From UBA2336 sp031395485 (GTDB taxonomy: Bacteria; Bacteroidota; Bacteroidia; Cytophagales; Cyclobacteriaceae): a stretch of 64,000 nt of DNA. Where the stretch lies: assembly GCA_031395485.1 (NCBI GenBank), contig JANNUS010000005.1, positions 207,133-271,132 of the forward strand, in the 5' to 3' direction. The notes below the pieces were generated by a model. That model was not told the DNA's origin. It searched no databases and saw nothing but the letters and a program-made list of their open reading frames with translations. The translations under genes were made by a program, and so were the position numbers. Positions 33,716-43,134 of the stretch are shown here, piece by piece (position 1 is the first letter of the stretch; each line of letters begins with the position of its first letter).

Positions 33716-36583
33716 TTGATGCTAAAAAAAGTTTGGGTAAGCTTTATCGTGTATGCGCTCGTTTTACCTGTTTGTGCGCAAACCCATAAAAGTAAATGGG
33801 TCGATAGTGTCTTTAGTACGATGGATATCAATGCTAAAATTGGCCAGCGACTAATGGTATCAGTCGAAAGCCATTCCGACAAGAGCACTATAGCGAAAAC
33901 CCTGACGCAAATAAAAAAATACAAAATCGGTGGGGTCGTTTTCACAAAGGGAAGCCCCACACTACAGGCGAAAATCACAAACTCAATTCAGCAACAGTCA
34001 GCAATTCCATTATTTGTTGGAATGAACGCTGAAAGAGGACTTGGTGAAGCGTTGGATAGCACTGTGCGATTTCCTAACCCAATCATGTTGGGAGCGATTC
34101 GTGACGATAGTTTATTATTTTTTCTCGGAGTTGAAATTGGGCGGCAGTTGAACGAATTGGGGGTTCATATCAATTTTGCACCCTCCGCTCATATCACGAC
34201 TTCTGTTGAAAGTGACTCTATGTTTTACAATTCATTTGGGGCAAATAAAGAACGGGTTGCCGCCAAAGTTTTAGCATATCAAAACGGTCTCAAGTCAAAA
34301 AATATCCTTTCGGTTGTACAGCATAATAAACTTGTGGAAGCTGAAATTAATACAGGGAATCTGTTGCCCCTGCAACAACTTTTAGTAAATGAATCTGCCG
34401 GACTAATCGTTACTCAGTACTCACCGCTCGATAAAAATTTACGCACAAATTTGCAACCTCCAAATTATTCAACTGACTATCTGAAAGGCCAACTGAATTT
34501 CAATGGGTTATTTTTTAGTCACACGACCCAATTGCTAAGCAAAAAAGTAAACATTGGAAAATCCGAACTACTTGCCTTTCAGACAGGTTACGATGTGTTG
34601 CTATCTCCGCTCAACCTCGATGCCACTGTACGAAAATTACGGAAAGCACTCCGAAAGAATAAAATGTTACAACAGCAGCTTGATTACAGTGTTAAGAAAA
34701 TTCTTACCACAAAATTTGATACCGGGCTTCAACAAAAAAAAGTAGTTAACACGGAGAACTTACTGGTCAGAATCAACTCTACAACATCCGCAATTTTACA
34801 ATCGGCTCTACTGGAAAAATCAGTAACCGTTGTTAGGGATGATCTGCAACTGTTACCAATAAAGCAATTAGACGATTTGTCGTTTGCGTCTATATCCATC
34901 GGTAATAAGAAAGAAAATACACTCACTTCATATCTATCAAAATATGCTTCATTTACGCATTATCAATTAGAGCACGATAAGGACACCCTAAATCTTTTGA
35001 AAAATCTTCGGCATGCAGCTCTTGTGGTAATCGCTCTCTACCCAAATGGTGATACTCTTAAAGATCAATATCAAACCTTGCTTAAAAAAATTGGTGAGCA
35101 CACAAAAGTAATTGCTGTTGAGTTTGGGGTTTCGTCAAAAAATAATTTGTTCGATAAACATGCTACCATCATTCAGGCCTATACAGATCACGAGTATGTG
35201 CAAAAAGTTATTCCGCAAATAATCTTTGGTGCAAAGAAGGCTAGCGGAACGCTGCCTTTTTCAATTCAGGAAAATATGGCCGCAGGACAAGGGGTTGAAA
35301 CTTCTTTACTTGACCGAATTGGGTACTCAACGCCAGAAAGTGAAGGGTTTGATACCAAAATAGCTGATCATCTTTCAACCATTGCGTATGAGGCTATTGA
35401 TCAAAAGGCTGCTCCGGGATGTCAGATATTGGTAGCCCGGCACGGGAAAGTTATTTTCGAAAAATCATTTGGATCACAAACGTATGAAAATGCAATTCCG
35501 GTTAAGGATGAAACGATCTATGATCTGGCATCATTAAGCAAAGTATTCGGCACCCTTCAGGCTGTACAATTTCTATATGAAAAGGGAATAATCGATATCT
35601 ACAAAAAAGCTTCAGTATATCTGCCTGAACTAGCCAATACTAACAAGAAGGATATTATACTTAAAGATATCCTTACCCATCAGTCAGGCCTGTTTCCTTT
35701 TCTTCTTATGTGGCCTCAAACTGTTAAGGGCGATACGTTGCTCCAACTTTACTACTCACCAATTAAAAATGGCAATTATCCGCTTCAGGTTGCAACCGAT
35801 CTTTTCGCTTCCAAATTGATTCAAGACTCTGTCTGGCAATGGGTACTTCGTTCTGAAATGCTTCCTAAGCCAGCGCGAACTCCCTATTCTACGCGATATA
35901 GCGATCTCGGATTTATGATTCTTCACCGTATAGTAGAACGCCTTGTTAATCAACCAATGGAAGATTTTCTTGACCAAAATTTATATGCGCCAATTGGCGC
36001 TGGCACGGTGGGATATTTGCCGCTAACAAAATTTTCATCGACTCAGATTGCACCGACCGAATTAGATACAATTTTTAGAAAATCAGTGGTGGTAGGAACT
36101 GTGCATGACGAACGTGCCGCATTGCTTGGCGGAGTAGCCGGTCATGCCGGGCTTTTTGGTAACGCCACTGATTTAATCAAGATTGGTCAAATGCTTTTAC
36201 AAAAAGGAAGTTATGGAGGCATATCGTATTACAAACCAGAAACCGTAGAACTGTTCGCACAAAAGCAATTTGAAAATAGTACCCGCGGATTGGGATGGGC
36301 AAAGCCGGGAGACCCCAATAGCCCATCTTCGCGGTTTGGTTCGCCAAAAGCCTTTGGCCATACCGGTTTTACAGGAACATGCCTTTGGGTTGATCCGGAG
36401 TTTGATCTGGTTTACGTATTTTTATCTAATTCTCGATTTCCGTACCGGAGCGCTAAACTTAATAGCACAAATATTCGTTCTCGAATTCAGGATGTAATCT
36501 ATCAGTCAATTTTTGATTTCTGTCAGTATGGTGAGAATCATCCTGATCAAAAATTAATTCGGTTTTTAAGTCGGTTAAAATAA
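33716..36583 (+). CDS. GH3-like domain fused to class C beta-lactamase-like serine hydrolase; GH3 half degenerate
   Basis: A 955-residue secreted protein (signal peptide 1-21). Residues about 30-330 look like a GH3/NagZ barrel (IGQRLMVSVES, IGGVVFTKGSP, LFVGMNAERGLG, GVHINFAPSAHI) and about 350-520 like its second domain. The NagZ-type KH(F/L)PGHG loop is replaced by SVVQHNKLVEAEINTG, and the catalytic D region reads NFNGLFFSHTTQL, with H269 where Asp is expected. Residues about 540-955 are an intact serine hydrolase: S606-x-x-K609 (ASLSK), YSDLGFMIL and FGHTGFTG. Such fusions normally act in peptidoglycan recycling. Here only the hydrolase half seems active. Confidence 0.8.
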   Translation: MMLKKVWVSFIVYALVLPVCAQTHKSKWVDSVFSTMDINAKIGQRLMVSVESHSDKSTIAKTLTQIKKYKIGGVVFTKGSPTLQAKITNSIQQQSAIPLFVGMNAERGLGEALDSTVRFPNPIMLGAIRDDSLLFFLGVEIGRQLNELGVHINFAPSAHITTSVESDSMFYNSFGANKERVAAKVLAYQNGLKSKNILSVVQHNKLVEAEINTGNLLPLQQLLVNESAGLIVTQYSPLDKNLRTNLQPPNYSTDYLKGQLNFNGLFFSHTTQLLSKKVNIGKSELLAFQTGYDVLLSPLNLDATVRKLRKALRKNKMLQQQLDYSVKKILTTKFDTGLQQKKVVNTENLLVRINSTTSAILQSALLEKSVTVVRDDLQLLPIKQLDDLSFASISIGNKKENTLTSYLSKYASFTHYQLEHDKDTLNLLKNLRHAALVVIALYPNGDTLKDQYQTLLKKIGEHTKVIAVEFGVSSKNNLFDKHATIIQAYTDHEYVQKVIPQIIFGAKKASGTLPFSIQENMAAGQGVETSLLDRIGYSTPESEGFDTKIADHLSTIAYEAIDQKAAPGCQILVARHGKVIFEKSFGSQTYENAIPVKDETIYDLASLSKVFGTLQAVQFLYEKGIIDIYKKASVYLPELANTNKKDIILKDILTHQSGLFPFLLMWPQTVKGDTLLQLYYSPIKNGNYPLQVATDLFASKLIQDSVWQWVLRSEMLPKPARTPYSTRYSDLGFMILHRIVERLVNQPMEDFLDQNLYAPIGAGTVGYLPLTKFSSTQIAPTELDTIFRKSVVVGTVHDERAALLGGVAGHAGLFGNATDLIKIGQMLLQKGSYGGISYYKPETVELFAQKQFENSTRGLGWAKPGDPNSPSSRFGSPKAFGHTGFTGTCLWVDPEFDLVYVFLSNSRFPYRSAKLNSTNIRSRIQDVIYQSIFDFCQYGENHPDQKLIRFLSRLK

Positions 36584-36598
36584 TTAAAACGCAGCTAC

Positions 36599-37750
36599 GT
36601 GGATCAAATTAGAATAGGTATTGTGTGTTACCCTACTTTTGGAGGTAGCGGTGTGGTGGCGACCGAACTCGGAAAAGCCCTCGCGCAAGAAGGTCACAAA
36701 GTACATTTCATCACCTACTCACAACCAAGTCGGCTCGATTTTTTAAACGAGAATATATTCTATCACGAAGTTGATTTCAGGTCATACCCGTTGTTTGAGT
36801 ATGCGCCCTATGAACTTGCCCTTGCCAGTAAAATGGTAAATGTGGCTATGAATGAAAAGCTCGATCTTTTTCATGTGCACTATGCGATTCCTCACGCCTC
36901 GGCCGCTTACATGGCAAAACAAATTTTGAAAACGCATGGTCTGTACGTTCCCGTTGTTACCACCTTACACGGAACAGATATTACGCTGGTAGGAAAAGAC
37001 GCATCGTACGAACCCGTGGTTACCTTTAGCATCAATCAATCCGATGGTGTGACGGCCGTTTCCGAGGATCTAAAAAAAGAGACGTACCTGCATTTTAAGA
37101 TTACGAACGATATTGAAGTGATACCAAATTTCATTGATCTGGCAAAGTTTAAAAAACAAAAAAAGGATCACTTCAAAAAAGCAATCTGCCCAAATAATGA
37201 AATGCTAATTGTTCACACATCCAATTTCCGAAAAGTGAAACGAATTGGTGATGTGATCAGTGTATTCTACAATATCCATAAAGAAATACCAGCTAAGCTT
37301 TTAATGATCGGAGATGGCCCTGAACGCGTTCATGCTGAGCAGCAAAGCCGCGATTTGGGCATAAGCGATGACGTCCGCTTTCTTGGAAAACTGGAAGCCG
37401 TAGAAGAGGTGCTTTCTGTAGCTGACCTTTTCTTGATGCCTTCAGAAAAAGAGAGTTTTGGTTTAGCAGCACTTGAGGCAATGGCATGCGAAGTGCCAGT
37501 GATCTCATCAAATACAGGGGGTATACCCGAGCTTAATATACAGGGAGTAACAGGCTTCCTTAGCAACATTGGCGAGATTGAAGATATGAGCAAAAACGCT
37601 CTCTTTATCTTAGATCAAAAAAATCTTCCAAAATTCAAGCAAAATGCGCTGGCAAGAGCAAAAGAATTTGATATTAGCCGAATCCTTCCGTTGTATGAAT
37701 CGTACTATCAAAAGGTAATAGAAAAGGCTTCGGCTAATATTTCTATTTAA
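36599..37750 (+). CDS. bshA: N-acetyl-alpha-D-glucosaminyl L-malate synthase BshA
   Basis: A 383-residue GT4 glycosyltransferase for the first step of bacillithiol synthesis (UDP-GlcNAc plus L-malate). The N-terminus IGIVCYPTFGGSGVVATELG is characteristic. HVHYAIPHASAAYMA, VTTLHGTDITLVG and the EX7E-type PSEKESFGLAALEAMACEVP follow. The start codon is GTG 36599, 15 bp after the preceding stop. No bshB or bshC is in the window. Bacillithiol is a known thiol of this phylum. Confidence 0.93.
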   Translation: MDQIRIGIVCYPTFGGSGVVATELGKALAQEGHKVHFITYSQPSRLDFLNENIFYHEVDFRSYPLFEYAPYELALASKMVNVAMNEKLDLFHVHYAIPHASAAYMAKQILKTHGLYVPVVTTLHGTDITLVGKDASYEPVVTFSINQSDGVTAVSEDLKKETYLHFKITNDIEVIPNFIDLAKFKKQKKDHFKKAICPNNEMLIVHTSNFRKVKRIGDVISVFYNIHKEIPAKLLMIGDGPERVHAEQQSRDLGISDDVRFLGKLEAVEEVLSVADLFLMPSEKESFGLAALEAMACEVPVISSNTGGIPELNIQGVTGFLSNIGEIEDMSKNALFILDQKNLPKFKQNALARAKEFDISRILPLYESYYQKVIEKASANISI

Positions 37751-37788
37751 CCCTATGAACCGTTAAATTTGCAACAAAATTCAGAGTG

Positions 37789-38424
37789 ATGGCCGGATTA
37801 AAACCCCAAAATAAAGGTACAAAGCAGCTTTTTAGGAATCCAATCTTAGAAAAACTAACCAGAACACATATTTCTGTGCCTCTTACTGTCTTTTTCCTGT
37901 ATTCAGCAGGGCTTTTGTATTGGAGCATTACGCACACCGCCCTTTCAGCCATGGTAACTGCCGGCTTCTTTGTGATTGGGATTTTCTTTTTCACATGGGT
38001 CGAATATTGGGCTCATCGATCCTTGTTTCACATGGATACGTATACCAAAATGCGAAAGCAACTTCAATATACTATTCATGGTGTTCACCATGAATTTCCA
38101 AAAGACAAAACCAGGCTTGCGATGCCTCCTGTTTTGAGCATCACATTCTCTACTATTCTACTATTATTATTCCGCCTTATCATGGGCGATTATGTTTTTG
38201 CTTTCCTCCCGGGATTTTTGACCGGATATGCTGCCTATCTTTCGGTTCATTATATGGTTCATGCATACCAACCCCCTAAAAGTTTCCTAAAGTATTTGTG
38301 GATTAACCACGGAACCCATCACTATAAAAATGGAGAAATGGTATTTGGAGTATCAACCCCGTTTTGGGATTATATCTACGGAACCATGAGCAAACCCATC
38401 CGCACAACCAATACGCAGCATTAA
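37789..38424 (+). CDS. Fatty acid hydroxylase-superfamily membrane di-iron protein
   Basis: About 211 residues from ATG 37789 (a GTG at 37786 is also in frame). Four TM segments and the eight-histidine di-iron set are present: HRSLFH, HGVHHEFPKD, HYMVH and NHGTHH. It is closest in layout to sphingolipid/fatty acid 2-hydroxylases. In sphingolipid-making Bacteroidota such enzymes hydroxylate the acyl chain or the long-chain base; the substrate here is not determined. It follows bshA by 38 bp. Confidence 0.85.
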   Translation: MAGLKPQNKGTKQLFRNPILEKLTRTHISVPLTVFFLYSAGLLYWSITHTALSAMVTAGFFVIGIFFFTWVEYWAHRSLFHMDTYTKMRKQLQYTIHGVHHEFPKDKTRLAMPPVLSITFSTILLLLFRLIMGDYVFAFLPGFLTGYAAYLSVHYMVHAYQPPKSFLKYLWINHGTHHYKNGEMVFGVSTPFWDYIYGTMSKPIRTTNTQH

Positions 38425-38486
38425 AAAGCCCTCCTCCCGCAACGCGAAAGAAAGGCGCTAAATAATTACATCGTTAAACCAAGCAA

Positions 38487-38606
38487 TCAAATTTTTGACG
38501 ACTTAACTGGCTCTGCCTTTGCTTTGCCGTATGTAGGGCATGTATACTGCGAACACGAAACAAACATGAAGGCTGCCACTACTATTACCACTATTGACTT
38601 TTTCAT
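38487..38606 (-). CDS. 39-residue lipoprotein of unknown function
   Basis: A short frame on the minus strand, ATG 38606 to TGA 38487, in an otherwise empty 343-bp gap. It encodes a lysine start (MKKS), a hydrophobic stretch, the lipobox FVSC (C18), then SQYTCPTYGKAKAEPVKSSKI. The architecture of a minimal lipoprotein is clear. After cleavage only 22 residues remain, including a second cysteine in YTCPTYGK. I believe similar CPTY-bearing mini-lipoproteins occur in related genomes but cannot check. The remaining 161 bp up to the VWA gene show nothing recognisable. Confidence 0.65.
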   Translation of the reverse strand: MKKSIVVIVVAAFMFVSCSQYTCPTYGKAKAEPVKSSKI

Positions 38607-38767
38607 ATCTTAAATTTTTTAAGCTCGACAAAAGTAACCCCGACTTACCGCTTACAATGCGTAATAACGGTTATTTTATTACATGGTTCCTCAATTTGAT
38701 GTTAAATTATAAGCCTATTGGGAAACAGTATCATGAAATTAATGGTTAATAAGGTAATTTCTACTCA

Positions 38768-39862
38768 ATGTTAGGTTACCGCTTTAGCAACTATACCCCT
38801 CCCACCGAAAAATCTAAAAGTGATTTCGAAAAATTACTTAAGATTTTCATGCAGTTGGTACTCATAACGGCTGGAAGCGTAACGGAGGCACTTCAGTGGC
38901 TCACAGAGCTCGACAAACAATACAAGCTAACGGACGACTACGGCATTGGTGATTTTATTGAACAACTAAAACGAGATGGTTACATTTCTGAGGATGGCCC
39001 AAAAGGTGATCTCAAACTAAATGCAAAAAGCGAACAAAATCTTCGAAAATCTGCTCTGGAAGAAATTTTTGGTAAGCTGAAAAAATCGAAAGGCGGTGAA
39101 CACAACACCTTTAATACAGGTAGAGATGGAGAACAGACTACCGAACGAAGGGAATACGAGTTCGGAGATACACTCGATCAAATTTCTATGACCGATTCGC
39201 TGCGAAACGCACAGATAAATCACGGAATAGACAACTTTTTAATAACCGAAAATGATTTGGAGGTAACCGAAAATGAATATAAAACACAAACATCTACCGT
39301 GCTGATGATTGATATTTCTCATTCTATGATTTTATATGGAGAAGACCGGATTACGCCCGCTAAAAAAGTAGCCATGGCTCTTGCTGAATTGATTACCAAA
39401 AAATATCAAAAAGATACATTGGATATTCTAGTATTTGGTGACGATGCCTGGCAAATTGAAATCAAAGACCTGCCTTACCTCCAGGTTGGTCCGTACCACA
39501 CCAACACCGTTGCGGGACTCGAGCTTAGCATGGATATTCTGAGACGCAGAAAAAACCCAAACAAACAAATTTTTATGATCACAGATGGTAAACCCACTTG
39601 CATAAAAGAAGGCATCAAATATTACAAGAATAGTTTTGGGTTAGATACTAAAATATTAAGCCGCACATACAACTTAGCCGGTCAATTAAAAAAATTGAAA
39701 ATACCCGTAACCACATTTATGATTGCGACTGACCCCTACTTGAAAGCTTTTGTTCGTGAGTTCACAAAAGTGAATAATGGGAATGCCTACTATAGCGGAT
39801 TACAGGGGCTCGGCAATCTTGTATTTGAAGATTTTAAAAAGAACAGGAGAAAGAATTTGTAA
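38768..39862 (+). CDS. VWA-domain protein paired with an AAA+ ATPase
   Basis: A 364-residue cytosolic protein without signal or TM segment. The N-terminal half (1-170) is helical and charged. The C-terminal half is a von Willebrand A domain with an intact MIDAS start, VLMIDISHSMILYGEDR (D-x-S-x-S type, about residue 178), and IFMITDGKPTC. It is followed 35 bp later by a MoxR/magnesium-chelatase-like ATPase. The pair resembles chelatase I/D or MoxR/VWA chaperone modules, in which the VWA protein delivers the ATPase to a substrate. The target is unknown. Confidence 0.8.
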   Translation: MLGYRFSNYTPPTEKSKSDFEKLLKIFMQLVLITAGSVTEALQWLTELDKQYKLTDDYGIGDFIEQLKRDGYISEDGPKGDLKLNAKSEQNLRKSALEEIFGKLKKSKGGEHNTFNTGRDGEQTTERREYEFGDTLDQISMTDSLRNAQINHGIDNFLITENDLEVTENEYKTQTSTVLMIDISHSMILYGEDRITPAKKVAMALAELITKKYQKDTLDILVFGDDAWQIEIKDLPYLQVGPYHTNTVAGLELSMDILRRRKNPNKQIFMITDGKPTCIKEGIKYYKNSFGLDTKILSRTYNLAGQLKKLKIPVTTFMIATDPYLKAFVREFTKVNNGNAYYSGLQGLGNLVFEDFKKNRRKNL

Positions 39863-39897
39863 AAAAAGCCTTGAGCTATTAGGTAAATAAAAAGAAA

Positions 39898-41421
39898 ATG
39901 AAATATTCAAAAACGTTAGGGGAGTTAAAGGCGTCAGGCTATAAATCAAAATCCATCAAGGACGAATTGCGTGAAAACCTAATCCAGAAACTTCGTAACA
40001 AAGAAACTGTGTTTGAAGGTATTTGGGGTTATGAAGAAACTGTTATCCCCGATTTGGAAAGAGCAATACTTGCTGGGCATGACATTAATTTACTTGGGTT
40101 ACGCGGGCAAGCAAAAACCCGATTAGCCAGATTAATGGTGCACTTATTAGATGAATATATTCCGATTATTGAAGGGTCGGAGTTGAATGACGATCCCTTT
40201 AATCCGCTCTCTCGTTATGCAAAAGATAAACTTCTAGAGCTTGGAGCCACCACCCCGATAAGCTGGCTGCACCGTGATGAGCGCTATACTGAGAAATTAG
40301 CCACACCCGATGTTTCTATTGCCGATTTAATTGGTGATGTTGATCCGATAAAAGCAGCGACTTTAAAACTTCCGTATTCCGATGAGCGCGTGATTCATTT
40401 TGGATTGATCCCTCGTTCGAACAGATGTATTTTTGTTATTAATGAATTGCCCGATCTTCAGGCACGAATACAGGTAGCTTTATTCAACATTCTTCAGGAA
40501 GGTGATATTCAGATACGCGGCTTTAAAATCAGGATGCCACTTGATCTTCAGTTTGTTTTTACCGCTAACCCAGAAGATTACACCAACCGTGGAAGTATTG
40601 TTACTCCCTTAAAAGACAGGATTGACAGTCAGATTATAACGCACTACCCAAAAACATTAGATATTGGAAAGCGAATCACCCAACAAGAAGCAAGACTAAA
40701 AGAAGTCCAGCAAAAAACAGTTTCAGTCAACGAACTCGCAAAAGATCTAATTGAACAAATCGCATTTGAAGCTCGCAAGAGCGAGTATATTGATTCAAAG
40801 AGTGGTGTTTCCGCAAGACTTACAATTTCTGCCTATGAAAACCTGGTCGCTTCCGCTGAACGGAGGAGTATAATCAATAACGAAAAAACAGCATTCATCC
40901 GAATTACTGATTTCACTGGAGTTGTTCCGGCCATAACCGGTAAGGTGGAATTAGTTTATGAGGGTGAGCAGGAAGGGCCGGGTATTGTAGCACAAAACCT
41001 AATAGGCAAAGCTATCCGAACTCAGTTTGTAAACTACTTCCCAAATCCGGAGAAATTTAGAAAGCAAAAGGACAAAAGTCCATATAAAAAAATAACCGAT
41101 TGGTTCAGCGATGGCAATAACGTTGACTTACTTCACGAGATGAGTCAACGTGAATTCGAAAAAACATTTAAAAAAATCCCGGGGCTTGGTGACTTAGTAA
41201 ATAGCTTTCACAAAGGTCAGGATGCCTCTATGAAACTATTTCTGATGGAGTTTGCCTTACACGGCTTAGCCGAATACAGTTTAATCAGTAAACTTAATCT
41301 TGTTTCGGGGCACCAGTTTAAAGATTTATTGAGCAGCATGTTTACGTTATCGAAAGATGTAAATGAAGAAGATGATATTGATGGGGACGAGGGTGGCACA
41401 AGAGGTGGTACCGCGTTGTAA
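39898..41421 (+). CDS. MoxR/magnesium-chelatase-like AAA+ ATPase
   Basis: A 507-residue protein. Walker A is GLRGQAKT (67-74). Walker B reads CIFVINELPDL (177-187), with N182 where Asp is usual. Sensor 1 is FVFTANPEDYTNRG. An arginine-rich LKDRIDSQI and a helical C-terminal extension of about 200 residues end in an acidic tail. MoxR-type ATPases remodel or insert metals into partners together with VWA proteins. No chlorophyll or cobalt-chelatase genes are nearby, so a chelatase role is unlikely. The Asp-to-Asn change may slow hydrolysis. Confidence 0.8.
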   Translation: MKYSKTLGELKASGYKSKSIKDELRENLIQKLRNKETVFEGIWGYEETVIPDLERAILAGHDINLLGLRGQAKTRLARLMVHLLDEYIPIIEGSELNDDPFNPLSRYAKDKLLELGATTPISWLHRDERYTEKLATPDVSIADLIGDVDPIKAATLKLPYSDERVIHFGLIPRSNRCIFVINELPDLQARIQVALFNILQEGDIQIRGFKIRMPLDLQFVFTANPEDYTNRGSIVTPLKDRIDSQIITHYPKTLDIGKRITQQEARLKEVQQKTVSVNELAKDLIEQIAFEARKSEYIDSKSGVSARLTISAYENLVASAERRSIINNEKTAFIRITDFTGVVPAITGKVELVYEGEQEGPGIVAQNLIGKAIRTQFVNYFPNPEKFRKQKDKSPYKKITDWFSDGNNVDLLHEMSQREFEKTFKKIPGLGDLVNSFHKGQDASMKLFLMEFALHGLAEYSLISKLNLVSGHQFKDLLSSMFTLSKDVNEEDDIDGDEGGTRGGTAL

Positions 41422-41540
41422 TTTGAAATGCGTGAGTAAATCAAAGGGGACGTAAAATTACCAAAAACTTTTACTTTTATCGCTCTTCCTATTTTGTTAA
41501 TGATTTCTTTACATTTAATCAAACAAGTTCTTTGTACAGT

Positions 41541-42884
41541 ATGTCGAAAACAAAAAAGGAGAGGAAGATCTTCGTGCTGGATACTTCTGTAATTATTTAT
41601 GAACACAATTCCATACTCAATTTTGATGAACACGATATAGGGATACCGATCACGGTACTTGAGGAACTCGATAATTTCAAAAAAGGTAATGATACCAAGA
41701 ATTTTGAGGCGCGCGAATTTATTCGCCTCATAGATAAGCTGGCAAAAAACCAGATGCTTCACCATTGGAATCCCCTTAATGGTAAAAGTAAGGGCCATTT
41801 TAAAGTATTAATGGATACCGGAGGCAATGGATCTTTGGATGCCAATAAGGTGTTCAATGAAGACAAAGCTGATCACCGCATTCTGAACTCAGCTCTCTTG
41901 CTTCAAAAAGAAGAAAATGGAAGAAAAGTAATTCTTGTATCGAAGGATGTTAATCTTCGTCTGAAAGCAAAGGCCCTTGGCCTTCAGGCAGAGGATTACA
42001 CTACAGGTAAAATACAGAATATATCTTCGCTCTATACTGGAAGAACCATAATTGATGATGTTGACGCAAACATGATCAACCTGCTATATGAAAAGGGTTA
42101 TTGTCCACCGCAAGAGATTTTGGGTAAGCTAACACCCGAAAAAAACCATTTCTACATTTTAAAGAGCGGCAAAAAATCAGTTTTAGCATATTACAATCCG
42201 CTTAACGAAATGGTAGAGCAAGTTGAAAAGCGCTCTGTTTATGGTGTTAAGCCTCGTAATGCTGAGCAGGCCTTTGCCATACATGCTGTACTAAAACCTG
42301 AGATAAAACTTGTTTCGTTGCAGGGCGTTGCAGGGACTGGTAAAACACTGCTTGCATTAGCCGCTGCCCTGGAGCAGAAAAAAGAATTCAAACAGATTTA
42401 CTTGGCTCGGCCCATTGTTCCACTAAGTAATAAAGATATAGGTTATCTGCCGGGCGACATTAAATCAAAACTGAATCCCTACATGGAGCCCCTGTGGGAT
42501 AACTTGAAATTCATTCAGAATCAGTATAACGAAACAGATAAGGAATATTCCAAAATCACCGAAATGGTAAATCAGGAGAAGCTGGTTATTACACCCCTTG
42601 CATACATTCGTGGGCGTAGTCTCTCAAACATCTGTTTTATTGTGGATGAAGCTCAAAACCTAACTCCGCACGAAGTAAAAACCATTATTACCCGTGCAGG
42701 AGAAAACACTAAATTCATTTTCACCGGTGACATCTATCAAATAGATACACCCTACCTGGACTCGCAAAGTAATGGGCTTTCATACCTTATCGACCGGCTT
42801 AAAGATCACGAGTTGTATGCTCACATTACGCTGGAAAAGGGGGAACGATCTGAGTTGGCTAATCTGGCAAACGAACTATTGTAA
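41541..42884 (+). CDS. PIN domain-PhoH ATPase fusion
   Basis: About 447 residues from ATG 41541 (TTG 41532 is also in frame). An N-terminal PIN ribonuclease domain (KIFVLDTSVIIYEHNSI through VILVSKDVNLRLKAKALG) is followed by a PhoH helicase-like ATPase: GVAGTGKTLLALAAALEQ (Walker A), FIVDEAQNLTPHEVKTI (Walker B) and IFTGDIYQID. PIN-PhoH proteins unwind and cleave RNA in the systems studied. PIN acidic residues D and E are present. It is transcribed after the VWA/AAA+ pair with 119 bp between. Confidence 0.88.
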   Translation: MSKTKKERKIFVLDTSVIIYEHNSILNFDEHDIGIPITVLEELDNFKKGNDTKNFEAREFIRLIDKLAKNQMLHHWNPLNGKSKGHFKVLMDTGGNGSLDANKVFNEDKADHRILNSALLLQKEENGRKVILVSKDVNLRLKAKALGLQAEDYTTGKIQNISSLYTGRTIIDDVDANMINLLYEKGYCPPQEILGKLTPEKNHFYILKSGKKSVLAYYNPLNEMVEQVEKRSVYGVKPRNAEQAFAIHAVLKPEIKLVSLQGVAGTGKTLLALAAALEQKKEFKQIYLARPIVPLSNKDIGYLPGDIKSKLNPYMEPLWDNLKFIQNQYNETDKEYSKITEMVNQEKLVITPLAYIRGRSLSNICFIVDEAQNLTPHEVKTIITRAGENTKFIFTGDIYQIDTPYLDSQSNGLSYLIDRLKDHELYAHITLEKGERSELANLANELL

Positions 42885-42934
42885 GAAAATAAGTCCTTGC
42901 AATATTTAACTGCTTAATTCTGAAAAAAAGGCTA

Positions 42935-42959
42935 AAAACAGTCAAATAATAGCTGTTTT
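42935..42959. terminator. Weak hairpin after phoH-like gene
   Basis: AAAACAG (42935-42941) pairs with CTGTTTT (42953-42959), 51 bp after the PIN-PhoH stop. It is AT-rich with only four T in the outgoing arm, so it is a possible terminator at best. The rest of the 250-bp gap holds nothing I recognise. Confidence 0.35.
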
Positions 42960-43134
42960 CCTAAATGGCTTGATTGTCCATGTAAGATTTTCAAGCCTCG
43001 AGAATGTTCCCTATTGTTTGCATCATTATAGCCCATAAACCTTAAGTGCTACAGGCTACCCCCGAAATTGATTATCCAAACAACGGGTATACTTTCACGT
43101 ATTCAATTGTTGGAAACAGATAAATAATAAGGTT

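Noticed and set aside
38607..38767. Possible tRNA or small RNA before the VWA gene
   Set aside because: No cloverleaf, no stable stem and no conserved box seen.
39898..41421. Magnesium or cobalt chelatase ATPase subunit
   Set aside because: No tetrapyrrole-synthesis genes nearby and Walker B is altered; a MoxR-like role is more likely.
41217..41798. 193-codon minus frame across the AAA+/PIN-PhoH junction
   Set aside because: Antisense to two real genes and without recognisable features.
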